A stretch of 64,000 nucleotides of DNA from Pseudomonadales bacterium (GTDB lineage: Bacteria > Pseudomonadota > Gammaproteobacteria > Pseudomonadales > Azotimanducaceae), in assembly GCA_024234635.1 (NCBI GenBank), contig JACKNX010000016.1, positions 34,721 to 98,720 of the forward strand. Direction: 5' to 3'. The position numbers were made by a program, and so were the translations under genes. Of this stretch, positions 17,771 to 25,215 are shown one piece after another. Under the pieces are notes generated by a model that saw only the letters and a program-made list of their open reading frames with translations, was not told where the DNA came from and made no database searches. Every line of letters begins with the position of its first letter. Within the stretch, counting starts at the first letter, position 1.

Positions 17771-18429
17771 TGGACAGCACAACGACACTGGATGACGAAG
17801 CCGTTGCCCGCTATCTGCGCGACCATCCGGCGTTTTTTCGCGAGCGCCTCGCATTGCTGGGCGAACTCGAGCTGCCGCATGAAAGCGGTACCGCGGTTTC
17901 CCTGATCGAACGTCAGGTGATCATGCTGCGGGAGCGCAACATGAACCTGCACCGACGCCTGAATGACCTGCTGCAGGCCGCGCGTGACAACGACGCGTTG
18001 TTCGCCAAGACCCGTTCACTGACGCTTGCCATGCTGGACGTCGTCGACTGGGCGGAGCTGAACGAAGTGCTGGCTACCAATCTCCTGGTGGATTTCGAAG
18101 CGGACTACGCCTGTTGTCATCTGCAGGCACAGGATGTCCGGCTGGACACCATCGTTGGCTATGGCGGCGGGCTGCCGACCGATCCGTTCCTGCCCGCGGG
18201 CGTCGCCTGCTGCATGGCCTTGCGCGCCGAGGAACTCAGCGTGCTCTTTCCCGGCCGCGCCACCGACGGTCCCGGCAGCGTCGTCCTGATTCCATTCACA
18301 AGCCATTCCGGGCGCGGCTGTCTCGTCGTCGGCTCCCGGGAGCTCGCGCGATTTTCACCGGACATGGATACGTTGTTCGTTCGCTACATTGGCGACGTGC
18401 TGGCCCGTATCGTCAGTCGGCTGTCGTGA
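17770..18429 (+). CDS. DUF484 (GAF-like) protein
   Basis: The 219-residue protein belongs to the DUF484 family always found between dapF and xerC in gammaproteobacteria. It starts with a helical segment VARYLRDHPAFFRERLALLG, followed by a coiled coil around RQVIMLRERNMNLHRRLNDLLQ shortened here by description, and a GAF-like C-terminal domain. Function is unknown. It overlaps dapF by one base and xerC by four, so translation is probably coupled. Confidence 0.9.
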   Translation: MDSTTTLDDEAVARYLRDHPAFFRERLALLGELELPHESGTAVSLIERQVIMLRERNMNLHRRLNDLLQAARDNDALFAKTRSLTLAMLDVVDWAELNEVLATNLLVDFEADYACCHLQAQDVRLDTIVGYGGGLPTDPFLPAGVACCMALRAEELSVLFPGRATDGPGSVVLIPFTSHSGRGCLVVGSRELARFSPDMDTLFVRYIGDVLARIVSRLS

Positions 18430-19328
18430 AGACCGAGCTCGACCAGTACCTGCACTATCTTCAGTTCGAGCGCGCCTGTTCGCCTCACACCCGCGATGCG
18501 TACCGGCGCGATCTCCTTGAGTTCGCGGCATACCTGGACAGGCGCGCACTGACCTGCGCAACCTGCGAGCACCATCACGTGAGTGAACACATCGGCGAAC
18601 TGCGGCGGCGCGGTCTGGCCGCACGCAGCGTGCACCGGCACCTGTCGAGCATTCGCCGGTTCTTCCAGTTCCTGAAAGCGCGAAACCAGCTGGCGGACAA
18701 CCCGGCCACGGTGGTTACCGGTCCTAAACGCAAACAGAAACTGCCAGCGGTCATGGATACCGATCAGGTGCAACGGTTGTTCACCTGGTCTGCCCGCAAT
18801 CCGCGGGAGAAGCGCGATCGGGCGATCATGGAACTGCTCTACGGCAGCGGCCTGCGACTGGCGGAACTGGTAAACGCCAACGTGGGTGATGCGGACCTGG
18901 TTACCGGCTTCATCCAGGTGACGGGAAAAGGCAGCAAGACGCGACGAGTTCCCCTTGGCCGATTCTCAGTGGACGCCCTGGGCGACTGGTTGGACGAACG
19001 CGGGCCGCTACCACCCGACGCGCCACTGTTCACGGGGCGTGGCAACGCGCGCATCAGCCCACGCACGGTGCAGAAACAGCTCAAGGCAATGGCCGCACGC
19101 CAGTTGCACACGGATACACCGCACCCGCACATGCTGCGACACAGCTTCGCCAGTCATCTGCTGGAATCCTCCGGTGACCTGCGTGCGGTACAGGAACTGC
19201 TGGGACACGCGAATCTGAGTACGACGCAGATCTACACGCACCTCGATTTCCAGCACCTGGCCGAGGTCTACGACAGGGCGCACCCCCGCGCGCACGGGAC
19301 CACTGAAACGGATACGCCGTCGAAGTGA
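18426..19328 (+). CDS. xerC: Tyrosine recombinase XerC
   Basis: XerC with XerD resolves chromosome dimers at dif. The GTG at 18426 overlaps the DUF484 TGA and gives a 300-residue protein with the standard N-terminal SAM-like domain. Catalytic residues are visible: Arg in GSGLRLAELV, His and Arg in HPHMLRHSFASHL, His in LGHANLS, and Tyr in TTQIYTHLDF. A longer reading with an upstream start is only overlap with DUF484. The operon position confirms XerC rather than a phage integrase. Confidence 0.95.
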   Translation: MKTELDQYLHYLQFERACSPHTRDAYRRDLLEFAAYLDRRALTCATCEHHHVSEHIGELRRRGLAARSVHRHLSSIRRFFQFLKARNQLADNPATVVTGPKRKQKLPAVMDTDQVQRLFTWSARNPREKRDRAIMELLYGSGLRLAELVNANVGDADLVTGFIQVTGKGSKTRRVPLGRFSVDALGDWLDERGPLPPDAPLFTGRGNARISPRTVQKQLKAMAARQLHTDTPHPHMLRHSFASHLLESSGDLRAVQELLGHANLSTTQIYTHLDFQHLAEVYDRAHPRAHGTTETDTPSK

Positions 19329-20029
19329 GCATTCGCCTCGTGACCTTCGATCTCGATAACACGTTATGGGACGTGGATAGCGTCATTCGCTCCGCGGAAC
19401 AGGCCATGCGCGACTGGTTGCGGGAACACGTTCCGGAAGTGGTAACCCTGTACGAATCTGAAGGTATCGCCGACATCCGCCAGGCGGTACTGCACGAGCT
19501 GCCGGATCTGCGCCACGATGTGTCGCGCTTTCGCATCGAGGTGACGCGGCGCGCCATCGAGCGGACAGGTGTCGGCGCGCAGTCCGCTGCCCGGCTCGCG
19601 CAGCGTGCATTCGATGTGTTCATCGAAGGACGTCATCAGGTGCGTTATTTCGACGATGCGCTCGATACGCTGGACATCCTGTCAAGACGCTACACCCTCG
19701 CGGCCCTGTCCAATGGCAATGCCGACATACGCCGACTGAATCTGGACCGTTATTTCAGCTTCTCGGTGTCCGCCGCTGATGCCGGACGCAGCAAACCCGC
19801 GCCCGATATGTTCCTGAGGGCACTGGAGCGCACAAAATCGACACCGGAACTGGCCGTGCATGTGGGGGACCACCTGCATGATGATATCCACGGCGCCAGC
19901 AATGTCGGCATGCACACGGTATGGGTGAACCTCGCCGACCAGCCACGCGATGCGGACAGCGCCACGCCTTCCGCGACGGTGCGGCGGTTGCGGGAGCTAC
20001 CTGCTGTCATCGAAGCGCTGCGCAGCTGA
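19325..20029 (+). CDS. yigB: HAD-family phosphatase, YigB-like
   Basis: The 234-residue protein has all HAD motifs: the nucleophile loop TFDLDNTLWDVD, ALSNGNAD (motif II), KPAPDMF (motif III) and VGDHLHDDIHG (motif IV). YigB in E. coli can dephosphorylate FMN and a riboflavin intermediate; the exact substrate here is inferred. The GTG start overlaps the xerC stop by four bases, keeping the dapF-DUF484-xerC-yigB order known in enterobacteria and Pseudomonas. Confidence 0.88.
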   Translation: MSIRLVTFDLDNTLWDVDSVIRSAEQAMRDWLREHVPEVVTLYESEGIADIRQAVLHELPDLRHDVSRFRIEVTRRAIERTGVGAQSAARLAQRAFDVFIEGRHQVRYFDDALDTLDILSRRYTLAALSNGNADIRRLNLDRYFSFSVSAADAGRSKPAPDMFLRALERTKSTPELAVHVGDHLHDDIHGASNVGMHTVWVNLADQPRDADSATPSATVRRLRELPAVIEALRS

Positions 20030-20050
20030 CGCCGGCAGCACGGTTTCAAT

Positions 20051-21409
20051 TCAGTCGCCAAGCTGCCGCAGTATGGCTTTCACCGCGTCCTCGGATGCCG
20101 GCACGACAACGCGTCGTGTCGGTTTGCCACGCAAGGCATCGAGCGCCGGGTGTCGCGCCGCACCTTCGCCCAGCACGGCATCCACAACTTCCGGAAACTT
20201 GGCGGGGTGCGCCGTGCCGACACAAACCAGCGGCCGCACATCCGGAAAGCGGCTGGCCGCCTGCAAACCAACCGCCGTGTGCGGGTCCGCCACGTAACCG
20301 TGGCGTTGATGCACCGAGCGGATCGTCGCTTCGGTAGACACATTGTCGACCGCGGTGGCGAGGAACAACGGATCCTTCGGCGGTGCACCGGTCGAGGCGC
20401 TGCCCGTGCGCGTGAAGTTCTCGAAGAACGTGCGCACGCGGCCGGCGTCCTCTCCCAGCAGATAGAACAGATAGCGTTCAAAATTGCTCGCCACCTGGAT
20501 ATCCATCGCCGGTGAGTGGGTATGGTGGACGCTGCCTCGCGCGTAATCGCCGGTCGCGAAGAAGCGCGCGAGGATGTCGTTGGCGTTGGTGGCGAGGATG
20601 AACCGCTCGATGGGAAAACCCATCCGGTGCGCCATGTAGCCGGCAAAGATGTTGCCGAAATTCCCGGTCGGTACGCAGAACGCCGGCGCCTTGTCGAAAC
20701 GCAGGCTCGTGTAGCCGTAGTAGACCACCTGCGCGAGCACTCGCGCCCAGTTCACCGAATTCACCGCGCCGAGGGAATAGCGTTGCTTGAACGGCAGATC
20801 GGAGAAGATCGACTTCACGATTGACTGGCAATCGTCGAAGCTGCCTTCCACGGCCACGCAGTGCACGTTGGCATCCGGCACCGTGGTCATCTGCAGTTCC
20901 TGCAGCGGGCTCACGCGGCCTTGCGGAAACAGGATCACGATGTCGATACCGGGTCGTCCCCGCACCCCGGCGATGGCGGCGCTGCCGGTGTCACCCGAGG
21001 TAGCGCCCAGAATGTTCAGATGACCACCGCGCTCAGCGAGGATATGCGCGAACAGCCCGCCCAGCAGCTGCAGCGCCACGTCCTTGAAGGCGAGCGTGGG
21101 ACCATGAAACAACTCCAGCACGGTGACGTCGCCGACTTCGGCAAAGCGGACCACATCGGGCTCGGAAAAGCTGGCGTAGGCGTCGGCTACGAGACCATCG
21201 AGCACCTCGTGCGCGATGTCGTCGATGAACAGCCGCAACACCTGCTGGGCGAACGAGACGTAGTCCAGCCGCCGCCAGGCTTCCAGGTGCGCGCGAACAT
21301 CCGGAATCTGCTCCGGGATCAGCAGGCCGCCGTCATCGGCCAGCCCCATCATCACCGCGTCCTTGAACGCGATGCCGCTGACCCGCCCCCGGGTGCTCAT
21401 GTATTTCAT
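20051..21409 (-). CDS. thrC: Threonine synthase
   Basis: ThrC converts O-phosphohomoserine to threonine with PLP. The 452-residue protein has the PLP lysine in GPTLAFKDVALQ, the N-terminal MKYMSTRG start typical of class II threonine synthases, and the glycine-rich phosphate loop GATSGDTGSAA. It converges on yigB with 21 bp between stops. It lies downstream of the sutA-like and glnK genes on the same strand; hom (homoserine dehydrogenase), its frequent partner, is not in the window. Confidence 0.96.
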   Translation of the reverse strand: MKYMSTRGRVSGIAFKDAVMMGLADDGGLLIPEQIPDVRAHLEAWRRLDYVSFAQQVLRLFIDDIAHEVLDGLVADAYASFSEPDVVRFAEVGDVTVLELFHGPTLAFKDVALQLLGGLFAHILAERGGHLNILGATSGDTGSAAIAGVRGRPGIDIVILFPQGRVSPLQELQMTTVPDANVHCVAVEGSFDDCQSIVKSIFSDLPFKQRYSLGAVNSVNWARVLAQVVYYGYTSLRFDKAPAFCVPTGNFGNIFAGYMAHRMGFPIERFILATNANDILARFFATGDYARGSVHHTHSPAMDIQVASNFERYLFYLLGEDAGRVRTFFENFTRTGSASTGAPPKDPLFLATAVDNVSTEATIRSVHQRHGYVADPHTAVGLQAASRFPDVRPLVCVGTAHPAKFPEVVDAVLGEGAARHPALDALRGKPTRRVVVPASEDAVKAILRQLGD

Positions 21410-21458
21410 GGGATGAGGTCCGTATGCCGCCCTTCGAGGGCGCGCATCTTACCAGCAC

Positions 21459-21482
21459 GATGGCGGGCTGACGCCCGCCATC
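21459..21482. terminator. Perfect 10-bp stem-loop between sutA-like gene and thrC
   Basis: GATGGCGGGC, loop TGAC, GCCCGCCATC. No T-run follows on either strand, so this is a strong hairpin but not a canonical intrinsic terminator. It may shield the 3' end of the glnK-sutA message or mark mRNA processing. Confidence 0.5.
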
Positions 21483-21498
21483 GATACGGGTCAAGCGG

Positions 21499-21702
21499 TC
21501 AGATCGAGCCGCGGCCGTAGTTGCTTTCGGGCTTGCGCGGCGGATCGGCGCGATAGTCATCCGGCACCACGGCGATGTTGCCACCACGCCGCAGAAAAGC
21601 TTCCACGTCTTCCGCCAGTTCACGGCGCTTGCCATCTTTTTGAACGGAAGAGTGCAGACCGGTATCGGCTGCCAGTACGAGATCAAATTCGGTCGTCGAC
21701 AT
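21499..21702 (-). CDS. sutA: SutA-like RNA polymerase-associated small protein
   Basis: The 67-residue protein ends with ADPPRKPESNYGRGSI preceded by a helix ending FLRRGGNI, which closely resembles the C-terminal half of Pseudomonas SutA (FL-RGG, then ADPPKKP-S-YG). SutA binds the RNA polymerase beta subunit and supports transcription in slow growth. The Pseudomonas protein is about 105 residues with a long acidic N-terminus; this one has a short, not strongly acidic one. An upstream in-frame ATG at 21726 is possible but ATG 21702 (MSTTEFDLV) looks better. It lies 104 bp downstream of glnK. Confidence 0.72.
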   Translation of the reverse strand: MSTTEFDLVLAADTGLHSSVQKDGKRRELAEDVEAFLRRGGNIAVVPDDYRADPPRKPESNYGRGSI

Positions 21703-21806
21703 GAGGTTCCCACTCCAGTGAATCAACGCCGATAGTTATAGAACAGGATTGGGATCCTGCAAGTCAGCGCCGCCACCGGAATCGCAACCCGGCGCCCCGC
21801 AAGGCG

Positions 21807-22145
21807 TCAGACCGCGGACGGTCCCGTTTCGCCGGTGCGGATGCGTACGACCTCCTCGAGATTGACCACGAAGATCTTGCCGTCACCCACCTTGCCCGTG
21901 CTGGCGGATTTGGTGATTGCTTCCAGTACCTGGTCCATGAGGGCATCATCGATGGCCACCTCGATTTTCACCTTCGGCAGGAAATCCACGACGTATTCCG
22001 CACCGCGATAGAGTTCCGTATGGCCTTTCTGACGCCCGAAACCCTTGACCTCGGTCACGGTCATTCCCTGCACGCCGATTTCCGACAGCGCTTCCCGCAC
22101 GTCATCGAGCTTGAACGGCTTGATGATGGCCGTAATCAGTTTCAT
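21807..22145 (-). CDS. glnK: Nitrogen regulatory protein P-II
   Basis: P-II proteins are trimeric sensors of 2-oxoglutarate, ATP and glutamine that control AmtB, glutamine synthetase adenylylation and NtrB. The 112-residue product has the T-loop with the uridylylation site Y51 in TELYRGAEYVVDF, and the C-terminal signature TGKVGDGKIFVV. The start is MKLITAIIKPF at 22145, with AGGAGG about nine bases upstream; a longer reading to 22205 is not needed. amtB, its usual neighbour, is absent, so GlnB is also possible. Closeness to comM and ubiK favours the Pseudomonas glnK locus. Confidence 0.93.
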   Translation of the reverse strand: MKLITAIIKPFKLDDVREALSEIGVQGMTVTEVKGFGRQKGHTELYRGAEYVVDFLPKVKIEVAIDDALMDQVLEAITKSASTGKVGDGKIFVVNLEEVVRIRTGETGPSAV

Positions 22146-22575
22146 CGCAGCAATCCTCCTGTTTCTCCCGGGTTGAGAGCGACGTCGGGCGATCGTGTGA
22201 TGCACCGATGCATGACCCGATCAATTCATGGGAGCGAACGAACCGGAATTATGCCAGACCGTCAGTTTTCCGCGCGTTTTACCTGCAAAACGCGTCGCGC
22301 CCGACGCCCATCGCAGTTGCGGTCGAAGCAGCATCCATGCCAGCCCTGTTTCCCGCGTTTCGCGCGAACTCAGGCGGCGGTCCGCACGACGCGCCGTCAA
22401 CCAGCCGCAAACTGCGCACCGAAACAATGCAACACGCACCACCAGGGCACCGTTTTGGTGCTTCGGCTTCAGCGTGGCGCGCCAATTACTCACGCAGCTC
22501 CGAGTCGTCTGCTGCTTGGTGCAACCGCGCACGCACCCTAACATGCCTGTCTGAGACTTACGGAGCGCTTCGCCA
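22146..22575. other. 430-bp gap between divergent glnK and ubiK
   Basis: No gene was recognised; the open frames crossing it have no family resemblance. A small palindrome ATGCA-CCGA-TGCAT sits at 22201-22214, about 55 bp upstream of the glnK start. No sigma-54 -24/-12 pair (TGGCAC-N5-TTGC) could be found reading toward glnK, although glnK promoters are often of that kind. Confidence 0.5.
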
Positions 22576-22827
22576 GTGGATAGCAATACATCCCATACCC
22601 CGTTCGACGGCTTGCTGCACAGCCTGCGGCGTGCAGCCGAAAGCGCTCGCCTACCCGTCGCCGAGCAACTCGAGCATCTGGTTGCGCGGTTCCAGCTTGT
22701 ACCTCGCCAGGAATTTACGGCGTTGCTGGCGGAGCTGGCTGACCTCAAAGCCCAGGTTGCGACCCTGGAAGCCCGGATCACCGTGCTGGACGCACCGGCG
22801 CCGGAATCGCAAGACAGCCAGGAATGA
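22576..22827 (+). CDS. ubiK: UbiK (BMFP-type) ubiquinone biosynthesis accessory factor
   Basis: UbiK is a small coiled-coil protein that with UbiJ supports aerobic ubiquinone synthesis. The 83-residue product has an amphipathic first helix, the motif LVPRQEFTAL and a C-terminal coiled coil LADLKAQVATLEARITVLD, as expected. The start is GTG at 22576 with ACGGAG upstream. It precedes comM by 7 bp, the arrangement known in Pseudomonas. Confidence 0.9.
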   Translation: MDSNTSHTPFDGLLHSLRRAAESARLPVAEQLEHLVARFQLVPRQEFTALLAELADLKAQVATLEARITVLDAPAPESQDSQE

Positions 22828-22834
22828 GGCGCAA

Positions 22835-24337
22835 ATGGCACCTCCCGGTAGTGTCTACACCCGCGCGCAGGTGGGTATGGACGCACCACTCGTCACGGTG
22901 GAAACGCATCTGCAGCCCGGCACGCCAGCCTTCATCCTGGTGGGTCTGCCGGAATCGGCCTTGCGCGAATCACGCATCCGCGTCAAGAGTGCCATCCAGA
23001 ACAGCGGCTACGGCTATCCGGATCGCCGGGTGGTGGTTAACCTGGCCCCCGCAGATCTGGCCAAGGACGGCACCCGCTATGACCTCGCCATCGCACTTGG
23101 CATTCTCGCTGCCTCGGGTCTGCTGAAAGCCGGGCTGCTCGACGGCTTCGAATTCCTCGGCGAACTGGGGCTGTACGGCGAACTGCGTGAGGTGAGGGGC
23201 GTGCTCAGCGCCGCACTGGCAGCGAGCAATGCCGGCCGCACCATCATGGTGCCCGCCGCCAGCCTGATTTCACTGCGGGGAAATACGCGCAACGTGATAG
23301 GCGTGTCGTCACTTCGCGAAGCAGTGGATGTGATCCGCGGCAAGCCGCCGGCGACAACGCCCGATACGCCAGCCGGGACAGTGCCGGAGCCGCCACCCGT
23401 CTATCCACAGATTGTCGGCCAGCAGCTGGCCAAGCGCGCACTGGCGGTTGCGGCGGCTGGTGCACACCATCTGTTGATGATCGGTCCTCCGGGCGCAGGG
23501 AAGACCATGCTCGCGCGGGCCATTCCTGAACTGCTGCCCGCGCTGGACGTTACAGAGGCCGTGGAGGTTGCCGCGGTCTATTCCGCTGCAGGCTTACCGC
23601 CGCCACCCGCCGGTCGGCCACCCATGCGCTCACCGCATCACACGGCTACAGCCGCCGCCATGATCGGTGGCGGCCCGTATGCCTTTCCCGGGGAAATTTC
23701 CCTGAGCCATCGGGGAATTCTGTTCCTGGACGAAATGCCCCACTTTGCGCCCGCCGTACTGGATCATCTGCGCGAACCCTTGCAAACCGGTGAGATTCAT
23801 CTCGCCAGGGTGCGGTACCGGGTGCGCTATCCCGCATCGTTCCAGCTGGTGGCGGCCATGAACCCCTGTCCCGTCGGCCGCACCTGCAAGCGCGAGACCT
23901 GCCGGTGCAGTGCCCAGGAACGGATGCGTTACCAGCGCCGGATATCCGGGCCGCTTCTCGACCGTATCGACCTGCACGTGCGCGTTCCGGAACTCAGCGG
24001 CCGGGAAATCGCCGGTCGTGACGGGAACGCTGGCGCCACAGCGCCCAGAGACGCCATTGGCGCCTGTCGCCGCCTGCAGATGGCGCGCCAGGGCGTATTG
24101 AACGCTGCACTGGAGCCGGAGGCATTGCGCCGGCACGCCGCATTGTCACCGGCTGCACGAACGCTGCTGCTGGCCGCGGTGGACCGACAGCACCTGTCGG
24201 CACGCAGCTACGACAAGATCCTGCGCCTGGCGCGTACCGTTGCCGATCTGGCAGTGAGTGAAACGATCGAACCCGTGCACGCTGCTGAAGCCCTGTCCTA
24301 TCGCTCGCTGGACTGGGAGAACGGCGTCACGGGGTGA
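22835..24337 (+). CDS. comM: ComM/YifB-family AAA+ ATPase (Mg-chelatase-like)
   Basis: ComM is a hexameric helicase that drives branch migration during natural transformation. The 500-residue protein has the N-terminal ChlI domain (1-170), Walker A GPPGAGKT (217-224), Walker B GILFLDEMP, and a zinc-binding-like cluster NPCPVGRTCKRETCRC typical of the family. The ATG at 22835 gives the standard start; an open frame extending 209 codons upstream overlaps ubiK and is not real. It suggests competence but comM is widespread. Confidence 0.95.
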   Translation: MAPPGSVYTRAQVGMDAPLVTVETHLQPGTPAFILVGLPESALRESRIRVKSAIQNSGYGYPDRRVVVNLAPADLAKDGTRYDLAIALGILAASGLLKAGLLDGFEFLGELGLYGELREVRGVLSAALAASNAGRTIMVPAASLISLRGNTRNVIGVSSLREAVDVIRGKPPATTPDTPAGTVPEPPPVYPQIVGQQLAKRALAVAAAGAHHLLMIGPPGAGKTMLARAIPELLPALDVTEAVEVAAVYSAAGLPPPPAGRPPMRSPHHTATAAAMIGGGPYAFPGEISLSHRGILFLDEMPHFAPAVLDHLREPLQTGEIHLARVRYRVRYPASFQLVAAMNPCPVGRTCKRETCRCSAQERMRYQRRISGPLLDRIDLHVRVPELSGREIAGRDGNAGATAPRDAIGACRRLQMARQGVLNAALEPEALRRHAALSPAARTLLLAAVDRQHLSARSYDKILRLARTVADLAVSETIEPVHAAEALSYRSLDWENGVTG

Positions 24338-24385
24338 GGAGCACCGACGTTGCGCGTGTCAACGCCGGTGCGGGAGGTGCGGTGA

Positions 24386-24835
24386 TCAGCCCTTGCTGTT
24401 TTCCAGCATGTGTTCGACGGCTGCCTTCAGCTCATCGTCGGAACACGTTGCGCACGTTCCCCTCGGCGGCATGGCATTGAGGCCGTTGAGCGTGGACTGC
24501 ATGAGCGCGTCAATGCCCTTCGCCGCACGTGGTCCCCACTGATCCGCGTGACCCATCATCGGGGCTCCGCTGGCGCCAGTGGCGTGACAGGCAAAACAGA
24601 ACTTGCCGTAAACATCCTCACCACTGAGCGGACCGCTCGCCGCGGCCGGACCCGCACTGCCGCAGTCTTCTCCCGTGCGGCATACGGAGCCGACGGGCTG
24701 CAGCCGCGCTTTGATCTGGTCCTTGGTGCCCGGTGGCACGGCCATGGCCAGGGGAGCGAGGACAAGTGCGCCGAAGAGAGACGCCTGGAGCCACTTGCCG
24801 AACTGTTTGTGCACCGGTCGAATCACCGTAGTCAT
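24386..24835 (-). CDS. Cytochrome c5-type monohaem periplasmic protein
   Basis: A 149-residue protein with a signal sequence (about 1-33, ending LAMA), one haem site CFACH (C80, C83, H84) and, later, GTCATC cysteines that form the extra disulfide of cytochrome c5. Met residues in GAPMMGH and NAMPPRG can serve as the sixth haem ligand. It is probably an electron carrier in the periplasm. It converges on comM (48 bp). Confidence 0.88.
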   Translation of the reverse strand: MTTVIRPVHKQFGKWLQASLFGALVLAPLAMAVPPGTKDQIKARLQPVGSVCRTGEDCGSAGPAAASGPLSGEDVYGKFCFACHATGASGAPMMGHADQWGPRAAKGIDALMQSTLNGLNAMPPRGTCATCSDDELKAAVEHMLENSKG

Positions 24836-25215
24836 CTCCTTGGAATCTGGGTTTGCGCAGCCGGAACGGGCGTACCCGCCCGCGTCGCCTTCAACGGGCG
24901 GCGATTATACCCGCCGACCGCGACCATGACAGCGGCCGAAACAGCAACGCGCACCATCGAGCCTTTGTGTGCACGGACCGCGGGCGTTTCATGCGCCCTG
25001 CCGTCGGCCAGGACGGGCTCGCGGATAGACTCCGCTCCGGTGCGCTGCCTTCGTTCCACCGGCCAGCCTAACAGCTGCCGCAAAAACCGCCGGGTATGCG
25101 CGCCAGGGACTACTGCCCCGCAAAGGCAGCGCAATCGCTGCATCTGGTGCACATCTGGCGCGAGCCGGCGAAGCCGACGATGGCGGAAGCAGATCCAGGT
25201 GGAGCGTTTTCACCC
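24836..25215. other. 380-bp gap between cytochrome c5 and liuD
   Basis: Both flanking genes are on the minus strand. The gap carries R1 copy B in its right third (25091-25215). The remainder shows no gene or clear promoter. Confidence 0.5.
25091..25215 (+). repeat. Dispersed stem-loop repeat R1, degenerate copy B
   Basis: The order of elements follows the copy at 33128: CGCCAGGGA, GGCAGCGCAATCGCTGC (perfect 6-bp stem 25126-25131 with 25136-25141), a GGCGAAGCCGACGA segment, then AGATCCAGGTGGAGCGTTTTCACCCTT in place of the final hairpin. It ends at the stop codon of the biotin carboxylase gene, like the R2 element that abuts another stop codon. Sequence identity is clearly lower than between copies A and C. 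Confidence 0.6.

Noticed and set aside
22146..22260. Sigma-54 promoter for glnK
   Set aside because: No TGGCAC-N5-TTGC pair could be found in the right orientation, so it was not annotated.
22208..22834. 209-codon extension upstream of comM
   Set aside because: It overlaps ubiK and the glnK leader in another frame; the ComM family starts near ATG 22835.
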